This document shows positions 16,733 to 25,452 of a stretch of 64,000 bases of DNA, one piece after another; position 1 is the stretch's first letter, and every line of letters begins with the position of its first letter. This stretch comes from Pseudomonas sp. IB20 (GTDB taxonomy: Bacteria > Pseudomonadota > Gammaproteobacteria > Pseudomonadales > Pseudomonadaceae). The notes under the pieces were generated by a model. That model saw only the letters and a list, made by a program, of their open reading frames with translations. It had not been told where the DNA came from and ran no database searches. The stretch covers positions 2,961,610 to 3,025,609 of the forward strand of contig NZ_CP046103.1 of assembly GCF_009707325.1 (NCBI RefSeq). The letters run 5' to 3'. Made by a program: the position numbers and the translations under genes.

Positions 16733-17410
16733 TTATTCGGTGAGTTTCAGCAGTGCCTTGGCCACATCACTGGAACTGGCAGGGTTCTGCCCGGTGACCA
16801 GCAAGCCATCTTCAAGCACAAAGGATTGCCAATCAGCGCCCTTTTCATAGTGGCCGCCGAGCGCCTTGAAATCATCTTCAATCAGGAACGGCACCACATC
16901 GGTCAAGCCCACAGCGGCCTCTTCGGCGTTGGAGAAGCCGGTAACACGGCGACCCTTGACCAGCGGCTCACCATTGACCGCCTTGACGTGACGCAGCGCG
17001 CCCGGCGCATGGCACACAAAGCCGATGGGCTTGCCGGCACGCTCAAAGGCTTCGATCAGTGCGATCGAGGTGTCTGACTCGGCCAAGTCCCACAATGGCC
17101 CATGACCACCTGGGTAGAACACCGTGTCGAAGTCGTCGGCGTTGATCGATTCCAGCTTGACGGTGCTGGCCAGCGCCTGCTGGGCCGCCGGGTCGGCAGC
17201 AAAGCGGCGGGTTTGCTCGGTCTGTGCATCCGGCTGGTCGCTGACCGGGTCCAGCGGAGGTTGGCCGCCGGCCGGGGATGCCAGTACCAGTTCGGCGCCG
17301 GCGTCCTTAAACGTGTAATAGGGAGCAGCAAACTCTTCGAGCCAGAAGCCGGTTTTACGACCGGTATTGCCAAGCTGGTCGTGAGAGGTCAGTACCATTA
17401 ATACTTTCAT
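16733..17410 (-). CDS. DJ-1/PfpI family protein (Hsp31-like glyoxalase III type)
   Basis: A 225-residue protein of the class I glutamine-amidotransferase-like fold. The nucleophilic cysteine sits in GFVCHAPGAL, with the partner acid in the ENTGRKTG...EEFAAPY-type N-terminal region and a second motif FYPGGHGPLWDL. Members of this subgroup detoxify methylglyoxal without glutathione or act as chaperones. Its ATG overlaps the TGA of the nemR-like gene (ATGA), so the two are translationally coupled and probably induced together by electrophiles. Confidence 0.88.
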   Translation of the reverse strand: MKVLMVLTSHDQLGNTGRKTGFWLEEFAAPYYTFKDAGAELVLASPAGGQPPLDPVSDQPDAQTEQTRRFAADPAAQQALASTVKLESINADDFDTVFYPGGHGPLWDLAESDTSIALIEAFERAGKPIGFVCHAPGALRHVKAVNGEPLVKGRRVTGFSNAEEAAVGLTDVVPFLIEDDFKALGGHYEKGADWQSFVLEDGLLVTGQNPASSSDVAKALLKLTE

Positions 17411-18036
17411 TTTCCAGTGCCTCGATCGATGTGATTGTCAGTAGGTTCAGGGCAACCCAACAGCTGTCGGGTCATCAGCAGCGCCTGGTCAAAAGGTGCA
17501 GATGTTCGGGTGATCTTGCTCATGACGCTGGTCCCCAACCACAACGCATACAGGCGTTGGGCCAGGCTTTCGGGGTGTTGCCGGACCGTCAGCGAGCCGT
17601 CTTCGATGCCGCTCTGCAAGGCCTCGGCAAGCAAGGCGATGGTGCGTGCGGTGCCGCGCTGCAGGGCCAAACGCATCGGCTCTGAAAGGTCTGACACCTC
17701 AGCACCGAGTTTGACGGCAAGGCATTTGCCCGCGTCGGTGCAGCCGGTCTGATTGTCGATCCAGGTGTGCCAATAGCGCATTAACCTGGCGGCTGCAGAC
17801 AGCTCGGTGTGCTGGAACAGTTGCTCTATGCCTTTCACGTAGTGGTCGAAATAGGTATCGAGCAGGACAACGCCGAACGCATCTTTGGAGTTGAAGTAGT
17901 GATAAAACGAACCTTTCGGTACATCGGCGGCTTGCAGTATTTCGTTCAACCCCACCGCAGAAAACCCTTTGCGGCTCACCAGCAATTGCGCCGAATCCAG
18001 AATCGTCTGCCTTGCACTTTTAGTTGCATTAGTCAT
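17407..18036 (-). CDS. nemR: TetR-family electrophile-sensing repressor (NemR type)
   Basis: A 209-residue repressor whose helix-turn-helix (GLNEILQAADVPKGSFYHYF) closely follows E. coli NemR. The NemR redox cysteine (Cys106, in CLTVKLSAEV) aligns with Cys105 here (KCLAVKLGAEV), whereas the second NemR cysteine (AEVCDLS) is serine (AEVSDLS). An additional Cys99 lies six residues before. Known role: derepression by reactive chlorine, quinones and N-ethylmaleimide. A candidate operator lies just upstream at 18054. Gene order TetR, DJ-1-like, OYE fits a detoxification operon. Confidence 0.88.
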   Translation of the reverse strand: MTNATKSARQTILDSAQLLVSRKGFSAVGLNEILQAADVPKGSFYHYFNSKDAFGVVLLDTYFDHYVKGIEQLFQHTELSAAARLMRYWHTWIDNQTGCTDAGKCLAVKLGAEVSDLSEPMRLALQRGTARTIALLAEALQSGIEDGSLTVRQHPESLAQRLYALWLGTSVMSKITRTSAPFDQALLMTRQLLGCPEPTDNHIDRGTGK

Positions 18037-18053
18037 CGTTCATCCCGTCCGAT

Positions 18054-18068
18054 TAGACCAGTCGTCTA
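18054..18068. promoter_or_regulatory. Candidate NemR-type operator
   Basis: TAGAC-CAGTC-GTCTA, an inverted repeat 18 bp upstream of the nemR-like start. E. coli NemR binds TAGACC....GGTCTA, so the half-site matches. The placement is right for autorepression. Confidence 0.65.
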
Positions 18069-18209
18069 GTTCGTTGAGGGGATGTTAGGCGTCGAGAAAA
18101 ACTTCAACAATGTCATATCCGCAAGGATTCCGGACATGACACAAAGTCGGTTGCCGTTTTCCTGGCACCCGCCGACAATCGCCTCTCCCGCGCCCCTTGG
18201 AGAATGACG

Positions 18210-19148
18210 ATGCACAGCGTTGCGCTGATGGTTTACCCGAACTTCCAATCCCTGAGCCTCAGCCTGGGCTCGGTGTTCGAGTGCGCGAACCTGCTGCGCG
18301 GCGAGCCGGCCTATGAGTTCCACCTGGTGTCGGAGAGTGGCGGCGCGGTCATGACCTCCCAGGGCTTTTCGGTGAATACCACGCCGATCCGGCCGCAGGG
18401 CTACGACACCTTGATTGTCAGCGGCTACCTGGAGTTTCGCCTGCCCGAGGCCAACCTGCTGGAATTGGTCAAGGCCGCCTCCGCGCAGTCGCGCCGCGTG
18501 GCCTCGCTGTGCATGGGCATTTTCGTTTTGGCCGAAGCCGGTTTACTTGAAGGCAAGCGCACCACCACCCACTGGATTCACGCGCCGGCATTTCGCAAGC
18601 GCTACCCGGATATCCAGCTGGAAGAAGACAAACTGTTTGTGGTCGACGGCCAGGTCTGGACCGGCGCTGGCATGAGCGCCGGGGTGGACCTGGCGTTGGC
18701 GATGGTAGAGGCCGACCTGGGCTGCGACCTCGCCCGGCGTATCGCGCGCAAACTGGTGATTGCCCAGCGCCGTGGCAGTGAGCAATCGCAACTGTCAGCG
18801 CTATTGGAGCTGGACCCCAAGTCCGACCGCGTACAACTGGCCCTGGCCTATGCCCGCGAGAACCTCACCCACGACCTGTCGGTGGAAGCCCTGGCCGACG
18901 TGGCCCGGCTGAGCCCGCGCCAATTCAGCCGGGTATTTCGCGAAGAAACCGGGCAGACACCGGCCAAGGCCATCGAGTCGCTGCGCGTGGAAGCTGCGCG
19001 GGCGATGATGGAAACCAGCCGTCACCCGGTCGAGGTGGTCGCCCGCGAAACCGGCTTTGGTGATCGCGAGCGCATGCGCCAGGCGTTTCTGCGCGCGTTC
19101 GGGCAGCCGCCGCAGGCGATGCAGCAGGTGTTGTTCAATCCGAGTTAG
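18210..19148 (+). CDS. GlxA-family transcriptional regulator (DJ-1/PfpI + AraC)
   Basis: A 312-residue regulator with an N-terminal DJ-1/PfpI-like domain (residues ~5-180; the cysteine elbow is VASLCMGIFVLAEAG) and a C-terminal AraC double helix-turn-helix (LSPRQFSRVFREETGQTP ... ETGFGDRERMRQAFLRAFG). The N-terminal domain normally binds a ligand rather than acting as an enzyme. The ATG at 18210 has GGAG seven bases upstream; the ATG two codons earlier is too close to it. Targets are unknown; it is not adjacent to a co-directed operon. Confidence 0.88.
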   Translation: MHSVALMVYPNFQSLSLSLGSVFECANLLRGEPAYEFHLVSESGGAVMTSQGFSVNTTPIRPQGYDTLIVSGYLEFRLPEANLLELVKAASAQSRRVASLCMGIFVLAEAGLLEGKRTTTHWIHAPAFRKRYPDIQLEEDKLFVVDGQVWTGAGMSAGVDLALAMVEADLGCDLARRIARKLVIAQRRGSEQSQLSALLELDPKSDRVQLALAYARENLTHDLSVEALADVARLSPRQFSRVFREETGQTPAKAIESLRVEAARAMMETSRHPVEVVARETGFGDRERMRQAFLRAFGQPPQAMQQVLFNPS

Positions 19149-19633
19149 ACGCAATGCCGCCGTGCCCTGGGATCATCCTCCAGCTCAATCATCTGCGCCG
19201 GGCGCGGCAGGTCGTCCAGTACGGCGCGCCAGAATACCTGGGACACTTCGTCCTGATCGTAAAAGCGCACCAGCCAATTGGCCTCGCCACTGCTCAATAC
19301 CTGAGTGGCGATGGCACGGCCGATGCCTTTGCGGCGGTAGCGTTTGAGAATGAACAGGTCGGCCAGTTCCAGCGCATTGATACCCGGTAACTCGCTGCCT
19401 TCAATCAGCAGGAAGCCGGCGATATAACCATCCACCAGCAGCAGGTTGGCGCTCCATTGCGGGTCTTGCCAGTAGCGGGTCAGGTGCTCGTCGTGGATGT
19501 AGAAACGGCCGTCCGCCTCGACATCTTCCTGCTCCCAATCCGAGGATTCGTAGGCGTAGTACTGGTAAAGATTACGGATCAGCTCAGACGCATCGGGGCC
19601 GGTCTGGATCAATTCGACGGTGGTTTCAGGCAT
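19145..19633 (-). CDS. GNAT-family N-acetyltransferase
   Basis: A 162-residue GCN5-related acetyltransferase. The acetyl-CoA pyrophosphate-binding motif A appears as LFILKRYRRKGIGRAIA, preceded by the beta-strand ANLLLVDGYIAGFLLI. Substrate is unknown. The ATG at 19633 starts the usual N-terminus; a longer frame to 19696 would add a stretch unlike the family. Its stop overlaps the stop of the convergent GlxA-type gene by 4 bp. Confidence 0.85.
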   Translation of the reverse strand: MPETTVELIQTGPDASELIRNLYQYYAYESSDWEQEDVEADGRFYIHDEHLTRYWQDPQWSANLLLVDGYIAGFLLIEGSELPGINALELADLFILKRYRRKGIGRAIATQVLSSGEANWLVRFYDQDEVSQVFWRAVLDDLPRPAQMIELEDDPRARRHCV

Positions 19634-19823
19634 GGGGCTCTCGGTCAAAAATGCAGGCCTCCATTGTTCACAAAAGAGTAGCGCAGGCCAATACATTGCA
19701 TAACCTTTCTATTTGCTGAACCGATTGCGGATTTGTCTGGGGCGGACCAAATTCTTGAAACATTTAGAATAAACTTTGTCCAACCCGCTGTTTTCTCAAG
19801 CCCCTTTTGCAAGGACATGTACT

Positions 19824-20696
19824 TTGACCAATGTCTGTTCCGCCGGCCTGGATGTGGGCTTTGCCTCCCTGGACTACCTGCAGATCTTCATCCTGGGCGT
19901 GATCCAGGGCATAACTGAGCTGTTGCCGGTGTCGTCCACCGCGCACATGCGCGTGGTACCCGCCCTGCTCGGCTGGCAAGACCCGGGCTCGGCGTTTTCG
20001 GCAGCCATGCAGTTGGCGGCGCTGGCGGCGGTGGTCAGCTATTTTTGGCGCGATGTGCGCCAGGTCACCACCGGTAGCATTGGCGCAGTGCGCCGGGGCG
20101 ACTACAACGACCGCTGGTTCAAGCTGGCCGTGGCGATTGTGTTGGCAACCATCCCGATTGGGATTGCCGGCCTGGCGCTGTCTTCGACCTTGAATACCTG
20201 CAACTCGCCGTTGCGCGGCCTGATGGTGATCGGGATTGCCTGCGTGGTGATGGCGGTGCTACTCGCAGTCGCCGAGCTGCGTGCACGCCACACCCGCGAG
20301 ATGAGCCAGATGCGCCTGCGCGACGCACTGATCGTCGGCATTGCACAGATTGGCGCGCTGATTCCCGGCGTGTCGCGTTCCGGTTCCACCCTGACCGCCG
20401 CGCTGTTCCTCAACTTCAAGCGGGAAGAAGCCGCGCGCTTTTCCTTCCTGCTGGGCCTGCCCGCCATCGCCCTCGCCGGCTTGAAAGAATTGTGGGTGCT
20501 GCTGCACGCAGACCTGCCCGCCCATGCTTGGTCGCACTTGATCTTTGGCCTGGTGGTCGCCAGCATCTCGGCGTTCTTCGCGATCTGGGGCCTGATGAAG
20601 TTCCTGGAGCGGTTCTCCACCTGGCCGTTCGTGATCTACCGCGCGCTGTTGGGGATCTTCCTGATCGTGGCGGTCAGCACCGGGCTGTTGAGTTAA
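19824..20696 (+). CDS. uppP: Undecaprenyl-diphosphatase (BacA/UppP type)
   Basis: An integral membrane pyrophosphatase that recycles the lipid carrier of peptidoglycan synthesis and gives bacitracin tolerance. Both active-site motifs are present: GVIQGITELLPVSSTAH in the first helices and PGVSRSGST in the second half, with about eight membrane segments. No ATG fits; the TTG at 19824 has AAGGA seven bases upstream, while a TTG at 19776 and a GTG at 19854 are alternatives. Length from 19824 is 290 residues, close to other Pseudomonas homologues. Confidence 0.88.
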   Translation: MTNVCSAGLDVGFASLDYLQIFILGVIQGITELLPVSSTAHMRVVPALLGWQDPGSAFSAAMQLAALAAVVSYFWRDVRQVTTGSIGAVRRGDYNDRWFKLAVAIVLATIPIGIAGLALSSTLNTCNSPLRGLMVIGIACVVMAVLLAVAELRARHTREMSQMRLRDALIVGIAQIGALIPGVSRSGSTLTAALFLNFKREEAARFSFLLGLPAIALAGLKELWVLLHADLPAHAWSHLIFGLVVASISAFFAIWGLMKFLERFSTWPFVIYRALLGIFLIVAVSTGLLS

Positions 20697-20766
20697 GCCG
20701 CATTGAGCTAATACCGCCGGCCTGTGGTGACAGATTGGCACCCGCGCCAGACGGCGACGGGCGACA

Positions 20767-20799
20767 GAAGCCGTTACCGCCGCAACGGATATGTACTCA
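20767..20799 (+). repeat. Dispersed repeat, copy 2
   Basis: GAAGCCGTTACCGCCGCAAC followed by GGATATGTACTCA, nearly identical to 45110-45142 and similar to 1617-1644. It lies in the gap between the convergent uppP and yghU genes and is not translated in an obvious gene. Confidence 0.7.
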
Positions 20800-21633
20800 G
20801 TCCAAATCACTCGCATCATGCCGCTCACGCAACTGCTCCGCAGGCTCCCCAGAAACCCGATTCACCCGCCGCCCCCGCTGCACCGCCGGCCTCGCCTCAA
20901 TCGCCTCAGCCCAGCGCAGCACATGTTTATATTCATGCACCGACAGAAACTCCGCCGACGCCCCATACAAACGGCCTTTGACCAACCCACCATACCAAGG
21001 CCAAATCGCAATATCGGCAATGGTGTACTCGTCCCCGGCAATATACTCACTCACCGCCAAACGCTGATCCAGCACATCCAGCTGACGCTTGGTCTCCATG
21101 GCAAACCGATTGATCGCGTACTCCATCTTGCTCGGCGCATACGCATAAAAATGCCCAAACCCACCGCCCAGATACGGCGCGCTGCCCATCTGCCAGAACA
21201 ACCACGACAAACACTCCGCACGCGCCGCAGGTTCGGTGGGGAAGAACGCCCCAAACTTCTGCGCCAGGTACTGCAAAATCGCACCCGACTCAAACACCCG
21301 AATCGGCGTATCACCACTGCGATCCAGCAATGCCGGGATCTTCGAGTTCGGGTTCACCGCAACAAAGCCGCTGCCGAACTGATCACCGTCACCGATCTTG
21401 ATCAACCATGCATCGTATTCCGCGCCGGCATGCCCCAGGGCCAACAGCTCTTCCAGCAGAATCGTGACCTTCTGCCCATTGGGCGTGGCCAGGGAATACA
21501 GTTGCAGTGGGTGCTTGCCGACCGGCAGTGCCTGCTCATGCGTGGCACCGGCGATAGGCCGGTTGATGCTGGCAAAGGTGCCGCCGCTTTCGCTGTCCCA
21601 GGTCCAGACTTTCGGAGGTACGTACTCGGTCAT
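20797..21633 (-). CDS. yghU: Glutathione S-transferase, YghU type
   Basis: A 278-residue Nu-class GST with disulfide-bond reductase activity in E. coli. The N-terminal extension before the thioredoxin fold, the LYSLATPNGQKVTILLEEL start of that fold, NPNSKIPALLDR and FESGAILQYLA (glutathione-binding) are visible; the C-terminal helical domain contains ADIAIWPWYG. The ATG at 21633 has AAGGAG upstream. Single gene, convergent with uppP. Confidence 0.92.
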   Translation of the reverse strand: MTEYVPPKVWTWDSESGGTFASINRPIAGATHEQALPVGKHPLQLYSLATPNGQKVTILLEELLALGHAGAEYDAWLIKIGDGDQFGSGFVAVNPNSKIPALLDRSGDTPIRVFESGAILQYLAQKFGAFFPTEPAARAECLSWLFWQMGSAPYLGGGFGHFYAYAPSKMEYAINRFAMETKRQLDVLDQRLAVSEYIAGDEYTIADIAIWPWYGGLVKGRLYGASAEFLSVHEYKHVLRWAEAIEARPAVQRGRRVNRVSGEPAEQLRERHDASDLD

Positions 21634-21721
21634 GCTGACTTCTCCTTGGTTTAAATAGGGTTCGACGCAGCCAATTGAGCCACGTTCCACCCGTCACCCA
21701 GCGCTTTGATCAGCGCCTACA

Positions 21722-22011
21722 TTAGCGCTCAATGGCTGAGTTTGCAGGTGTAATTCGCTGCAGCGCCGCCAATTGGGCAGTCACCACATCCAGGTAAGCC
21801 ACGGCGCGCTGGCGATAACGCGAGGTCGAACGGTCTTCGGCATAGTGCGCCGCAGCGCAGGAAGATAGCTTGCTCACACCGTTGGCACGCCGCCAATTGG
21901 GCAGTCACCACATCCAGGTAAGCCACGGCGCGCTGGCGATAACGCGAGGTCGAACGGTCTTCGGCATAGTGCGCCGCAGCGCAGGAAGATAGCTTGCTCA
22001 CACCGTTGGCA
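21722..22011 (-). pseudogene. Remnant of an RND-efflux outer-membrane factor (NodT/OprM type), duplicated
   Basis: On the minus strand, YAEDRSTSRYRQRAVAYLDVV followed by TAQLAA resembles the conserved C-terminal block RYR.G.VSYLDVVTAQ of TolC-like outer-membrane lipoproteins. The fragment ends with a TAA at 21722. It is present as an exact 124-bp tandem duplication (21764-21887 and 21888-22011); because 124 is not a multiple of three the second copy is out of frame. No signal peptide, no N-terminal part and no pump genes are nearby, so this is debris rather than a gene. Confidence 0.65.
21764..22011. repeat. 124-bp exact tandem duplication
   Basis: Copies 21764-21887 and 21888-22011 are identical and head-to-tail, from CGCCGCCAATTGGG to CCGTTGGCA. 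The region between yghU and mug (21634-22127) otherwise holds only the efflux-gene remnant. Confidence 0.95.
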
Positions 22012-22127
22012 GACGCCACCATTCGCAGCCCCAACTGGGCCCTCTTGACCCATCGCGACAGTGAGCATGATCCGCTCGCGCGCCGCTTTACCGAGTGGCT
22101 GCTGACCCATTTACAGGCAGAATCAAC

Positions 22128-22661
22128 ATGAGCGACCGCCTCGAAGACATCCTCGCCGACCACCTGCACGTGGTGTTCTGCGGCATCAACCCGGGCAAAG
22201 GCTCCGCCGCGCTCGGCCAGCACTTTGCCAATCGCAGCAATCGCTTCTGGCGCACGTTGCATTTGGCTGGTTTTACGCCCCATGAGATTCGCCCGCAGGA
22301 TGGCACCACACTGTTGCAGTATCACTGCGGGCTAACCACGCTGGTGGAGCGGCCGACGGCCAGCGCGGGGGAATTGGCGCGGCATGAATTCAAGGAGGCG
22401 GCGACGGCGTTTGAACAGAAAATCCACCGCTGCCAGCCGCGCGTCATCGCGTTTCTCGGCAAAGTCGGCTATAGCGCGTTGTCCGGCCAACAGCAGATTG
22501 AGTGGGGGCCGCAAGCGCAGTTATTCGGTGGCGCGTCGGTATGGGTGCTGCCCAACCCCAGCGGGCGCAACCTGGCGTTCAGCCTGGACCAACTCGTGCA
22601 GGCCTATCAACAACTGCGCGAGGCTATTGCGCAGGCCGCCGCCGTGCCCTTAATCTCGTGA
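22128..22661 (+). CDS. mug: G/U mismatch-specific DNA glycosylase
   Basis: A 177-residue Mug/TDG-family glycosylase that removes uracil and ethenocytosine opposite guanine. The active-site motif is FCGINPGKGSA, with Asn in place for water activation, and the second motif is VWVLPNPSGRN. The ATG at 22128 is chosen because the conserved DIL.D.L.VVFCGINPG block starts right after it. Single gene preceding a GST gene by 30 bp on the same strand. Confidence 0.94.
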   Translation: MSDRLEDILADHLHVVFCGINPGKGSAALGQHFANRSNRFWRTLHLAGFTPHEIRPQDGTTLLQYHCGLTTLVERPTASAGELARHEFKEAATAFEQKIHRCQPRVIAFLGKVGYSALSGQQQIEWGPQAQLFGGASVWVLPNPSGRNLAFSLDQLVQAYQQLREAIAQAAAVPLIS

Positions 22662-22691
22662 GACCACCCCCCTGAGAGCAATGGAGGCTTC

Positions 22692-23294
22692 ATGAAACTG
22701 GTCGGCATGCTGGACTCGCCTTACGTGCGTCGCGTGGCAATTTCCCTGGAGCTGTACGGCGTGGACTTTGTGCACGAGCCTCTCTCGGTATTCAGCACCT
22801 ACGCCGAGTTCTCCAAGATCAACCCGGTGGTCAAGGCGCCCACGCTGGTGCTGGATGATGGAACGGTGCTGATGGATTCCAGCCTGATCCTGGATTACTT
22901 CGACACCCTGGCGCCGCCCGACAAGAAACTTCTGCCACACACCGCCGACACCCGCGCCAAGCACCTGCAAGTGCTCGGGCTGGCCCTGGCGGCCTGTGAG
23001 AAAACCGTACAGATCGTCTACGAACACCACCTGCGCCCCGCGGAGAAACTGCACGAGCCGTGGCTCGAGCGGGTGACCGAGCAGTTGTTGGCCGCTTATT
23101 CACTGCTGGAAAAACACCTGGCCCAGGCTACCGGCGAACACCTGAACCAGGCCGCGCTGACGGCGGCCGTGACCTGGTCGTTCACCCAACTCAAGCTGCC
23201 GACGGCGCTCAAGGCTGATGCGTTTCCCAACCTGCAACGCCACGCCAGCCAACTGGAACAACATCCGGCCTTCAGGAAGTACCCCATCGAATAA
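22692..23294 (+). CDS. Glutathione S-transferase (YibF-like)
   Basis: A 200-residue GST. The thioredoxin-fold part starts MKLVGMLDSPYVRRVAISLE with a Ser in the catalytic position, followed by NPVVKAPTLVLDDGT and the glutathione-binding MDSSLILDYFD. The C-terminal all-helical domain follows. Substrate is unknown. It ends 5 bp before the stop codon of the convergent SDR gene. Confidence 0.88.
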   Translation: MKLVGMLDSPYVRRVAISLELYGVDFVHEPLSVFSTYAEFSKINPVVKAPTLVLDDGTVLMDSSLILDYFDTLAPPDKKLLPHTADTRAKHLQVLGLALAACEKTVQIVYEHHLRPAEKLHEPWLERVTEQLLAAYSLLEKHLAQATGEHLNQAALTAAVTWSFTQLKLPTALKADAFPNLQRHASQLEQHPAFRKYPIE

Positions 23295-23299
23295 CCGGC

Positions 23300-24067
23300 T
23301 TACACCCAACCGCCATCCACAATAAAGTTCTGCGCCGAACACATCGCCGACACGTCGGAGGCAAGAAACAACGCCATGTTGGCGATGTGTTCCGGCAGCA
23401 CACTGCCCGGCAGGCACTGGCTGCGGCTGATCAACTCCCTGGCCGCATCGTCTACCCACATCGCCAGCTGTTTTTCCGTCATGACCCAGCCCGGCACCAA
23501 GGTGTTGACCCGGATGCGGCTGGGGCCCAGTTCCCGCGCCAGCGCCCGGGTCATGCCGTGGGCTGCGGCTTTGCTGGCGGCGTACACCGGGTAGCCGGCG
23601 GACGCCATCATCCAGCCGACCGAGCCCAGGTTGATGATCGCCCCGCCACCGGCGGCCTTCATCATCGGCACCAGCGCCTTGGCGGCAAAAAAGGCGTGCT
23701 TGAGGTTGACCGCGATCAGCCGGTCGAACATGTCCGAATCGACTTCTTCCAGGGTGTGACGCACGTCGTTGGCCGCATTGTTGACCAGCACGGTGATCGG
23801 CCCCAGCGATTGCTCAAAGCGTGCTATCGCCGCCTTGTAGGCGATCTCATCGGTGATGTCGCACCACACGAACTCCACGGTGTGCCCCTGGTCACTCAAC
23901 AGCGCCGCCAGCCGCTCGCCCTGGCTTTGCGCGCGGTCCACGAAGGCCACCTTGGCGCCCTGCGCGGCAAAGGCGCGCACCATGAATTCGCCAATGCCTG
24001 AGGCACCTCCAGAAATCAATACGGTCTTACCCTTGAGGTCAGGATAAACGGCCTGTTCAGTACTCAT
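23300..24067 (-). CDS. SDR sugar 1-dehydrogenase (probable L-arabinose/D-galactose dehydrogenase)
   Basis: A 255-residue classical short-chain dehydrogenase: ISGGASGIGEFMV for NAD(P), VNNAAND, the catalytic Ser in LGSVGWMM and YxxxK as YAASK. Substrate is inferred from context: it is divergent from galM and shares a GntR-type operator motif with the sugar-acid operon 8 kb away, which lacks another obvious sugar dehydrogenase. Oxidation of an aldopyranose to its lactone would be the first step before the SMP-30 lactonase and IlvD/Edd dehydratase. Confidence 0.8.
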   Translation of the reverse strand: MSTEQAVYPDLKGKTVLISGGASGIGEFMVRAFAAQGAKVAFVDRAQSQGERLAALLSDQGHTVEFVWCDITDEIAYKAAIARFEQSLGPITVLVNNAANDVRHTLEEVDSDMFDRLIAVNLKHAFFAAKALVPMMKAAGGGAIINLGSVGWMMASAGYPVYAASKAAAHGMTRALARELGPSRIRVNTLVPGWVMTEKQLAMWVDDAARELISRSQCLPGSVLPEHIANMALFLASDVSAMCSAQNFIVDGGWV

Positions 24068-24162
24068 ATAACGATTGCCTCGATCAATTAGTCTTATTTT
24101 ATTTTGCGAAACTGGCGTTAAAGGCTATAAATTCGCTGTCAACTCGACGAAATATCGCACAT

Positions 24163-24173
24163 TAGTAGAACTA
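24163..24173. promoter_or_regulatory. Candidate FadR/GntR operator (SDR-galM)
   Basis: TAGTAGAACTA fits the FadR-subfamily pattern T.GT...AC.A with symmetric TAGT/ACTA arms. It lies 33 bp before galM in the divergent SDR-galM promoter region. Matching sites occur at 31905 and 31979. Confidence 0.6.
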
Positions 24174-24205
24174 TTCCACTCAAAACAACAAAAGGAAGTT
24201 CGACC

Positions 24206-25354
24206 ATGAAGCACCCTAGACATCTGCTTTCAGGCCTCGCCTTGTCCATGTTGATCGCCAGTGGCAGCGCCCAGGCGGCCGGGCTGAGCAGTGAACACAA
24301 GCCTTTCGGCAAAACCAATGACGGCACCGCCGTCGAGCAATACATCTTGCGCAACAGCCATGGCATGCAAGCCACGGTGATCACTTACGGCGGTGTGTTG
24401 CAGTCGCTGAAAGTGCCGGACAAAAACGGCAAGGTCGATGACGTGGTACTCGGCTTCGATGACGTGCAGGGCTATCAGGGCGGCACCGCATTTTTTGGCG
24501 CGACCATTGGCCGTTTCGGCAATCGGCTGGCCGGCGGTGCCTTCGAACTCGACGGCAAACGCTACCAGGTGCCGCTCAACGATGGCCCCAACTCGCTGCA
24601 TGGCGGCGCCCAGGGTTTTGACAAACACGTGTGGCAAGCCGAACCAGTCAAGGGCAAGGATTCGGTCGGCGTGAAGCTGAGCTACCTGTCCAAGGACGGC
24701 GAAATGGGCTTCCCGGGCAACTTGAAAACCGAGGTCACCTACAGCCTCAACGATAACAACGAACTGCACATCGACTACAAGGCCACCACCGACAAACCCA
24801 CGGTGCTGAACCTCACCAACCACAGCTACTTCAACCTTGCCGGCGCGGGCAATGGCGACATCCTCAAGCAAGTGGCGACCTTGCACGCCAGCCACTACAC
24901 GCCAGTGAACGCCACCTTGATTCCGACGGGCGAACTGGCGCCGGTCAAAGGCACGCCGATGGACTTCCTCACACCGACGCCTATCGGCCAGCGCATCAAG
25001 GACGAGCATCCACAGCTCAAATTCGCCGAGCCGAAACAAGGTGGGTTTGACTTCAACTGGGCACTGGACACCCAAGGCAACATCAAGCAACTCGCCGCCG
25101 AGGTGCACGACCCCGCGTCCGGCCGACGTTTGCAGCTCTACACCACCGAGCCTGGCGTGCAGTTCTATACCAGCAACTTCCTGGATGGCACGGTGAAGGG
25201 CAAAGCCGGCAAGGCGTATGCGCACTGGAGCGCGTTTACCCTGGAGACCCAGCACTTTCCGGATGCGCCGAACCAGCCCACATTCGCCTCGACCCGGTTG
25301 AACCCGGGGCAGACTTATAGCCAGAACACCGTGTTCAAATTCTCCGCTGATTAA
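24206..25354 (+). CDS. galM: Aldose 1-epimerase (secreted)
   Basis: A 382-residue mutarotase that interconverts alpha and beta aldopyranoses. A signal peptide (cleavage after SGSAQA) places it in the periplasm. Family landmarks: FFGATIGRFGNRLAGG, NSLHGGAQGFDKHVW (catalytic histidine), LTNHSYFNLAG and the glutamate region near FYTSNFLDG. AAAGGAAG precedes the ATG. It would supply the beta-anomer for the dehydrogenase and transport steps encoded nearby. Its last ~80 bases are duplicated at 25842. Confidence 0.93.
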   Translation: MKHPRHLLSGLALSMLIASGSAQAAGLSSEHKPFGKTNDGTAVEQYILRNSHGMQATVITYGGVLQSLKVPDKNGKVDDVVLGFDDVQGYQGGTAFFGATIGRFGNRLAGGAFELDGKRYQVPLNDGPNSLHGGAQGFDKHVWQAEPVKGKDSVGVKLSYLSKDGEMGFPGNLKTEVTYSLNDNNELHIDYKATTDKPTVLNLTNHSYFNLAGAGNGDILKQVATLHASHYTPVNATLIPTGELAPVKGTPMDFLTPTPIGQRIKDEHPQLKFAEPKQGGFDFNWALDTQGNIKQLAAEVHDPASGRRLQLYTTEPGVQFYTSNFLDGTVKGKAGKAYAHWSAFTLETQHFPDAPNQPTFASTRLNPGQTYSQNTVFKFSAD

Positions 25355-25452
25355 ACTGTGGGCGCAGGCAAGCCTGCGCCCACATTTGATTGCCTCAGTT
25401 CCAGAGGCCGATTTTTTCCAGTTCCTGCTTGAAGTTCTCACGGGTGATCAGC
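25272..25452. repeat. 181-bp direct duplication, copy 1
   Basis: Contains the galM 3' end, the galM/araF terminator and the last ~19 codons of araF. It is identical to 25842-26022 (offset 570 bp). After copy 1 the sequence jumps into an araG fragment instead of continuing into araF. Confidence 0.95.
25357..25384. terminator. Bidirectional hairpin, galM/araF (copy 1)
   Basis: TGTGGGCGCAGGC-AA-GCCTGCGCCCACA, a perfect 13-bp stem placed just after the galM stop. No long T-tract follows, and the sequence resembles REP-derived terminators of this genus. Repeated at 25927. Confidence 0.7.
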
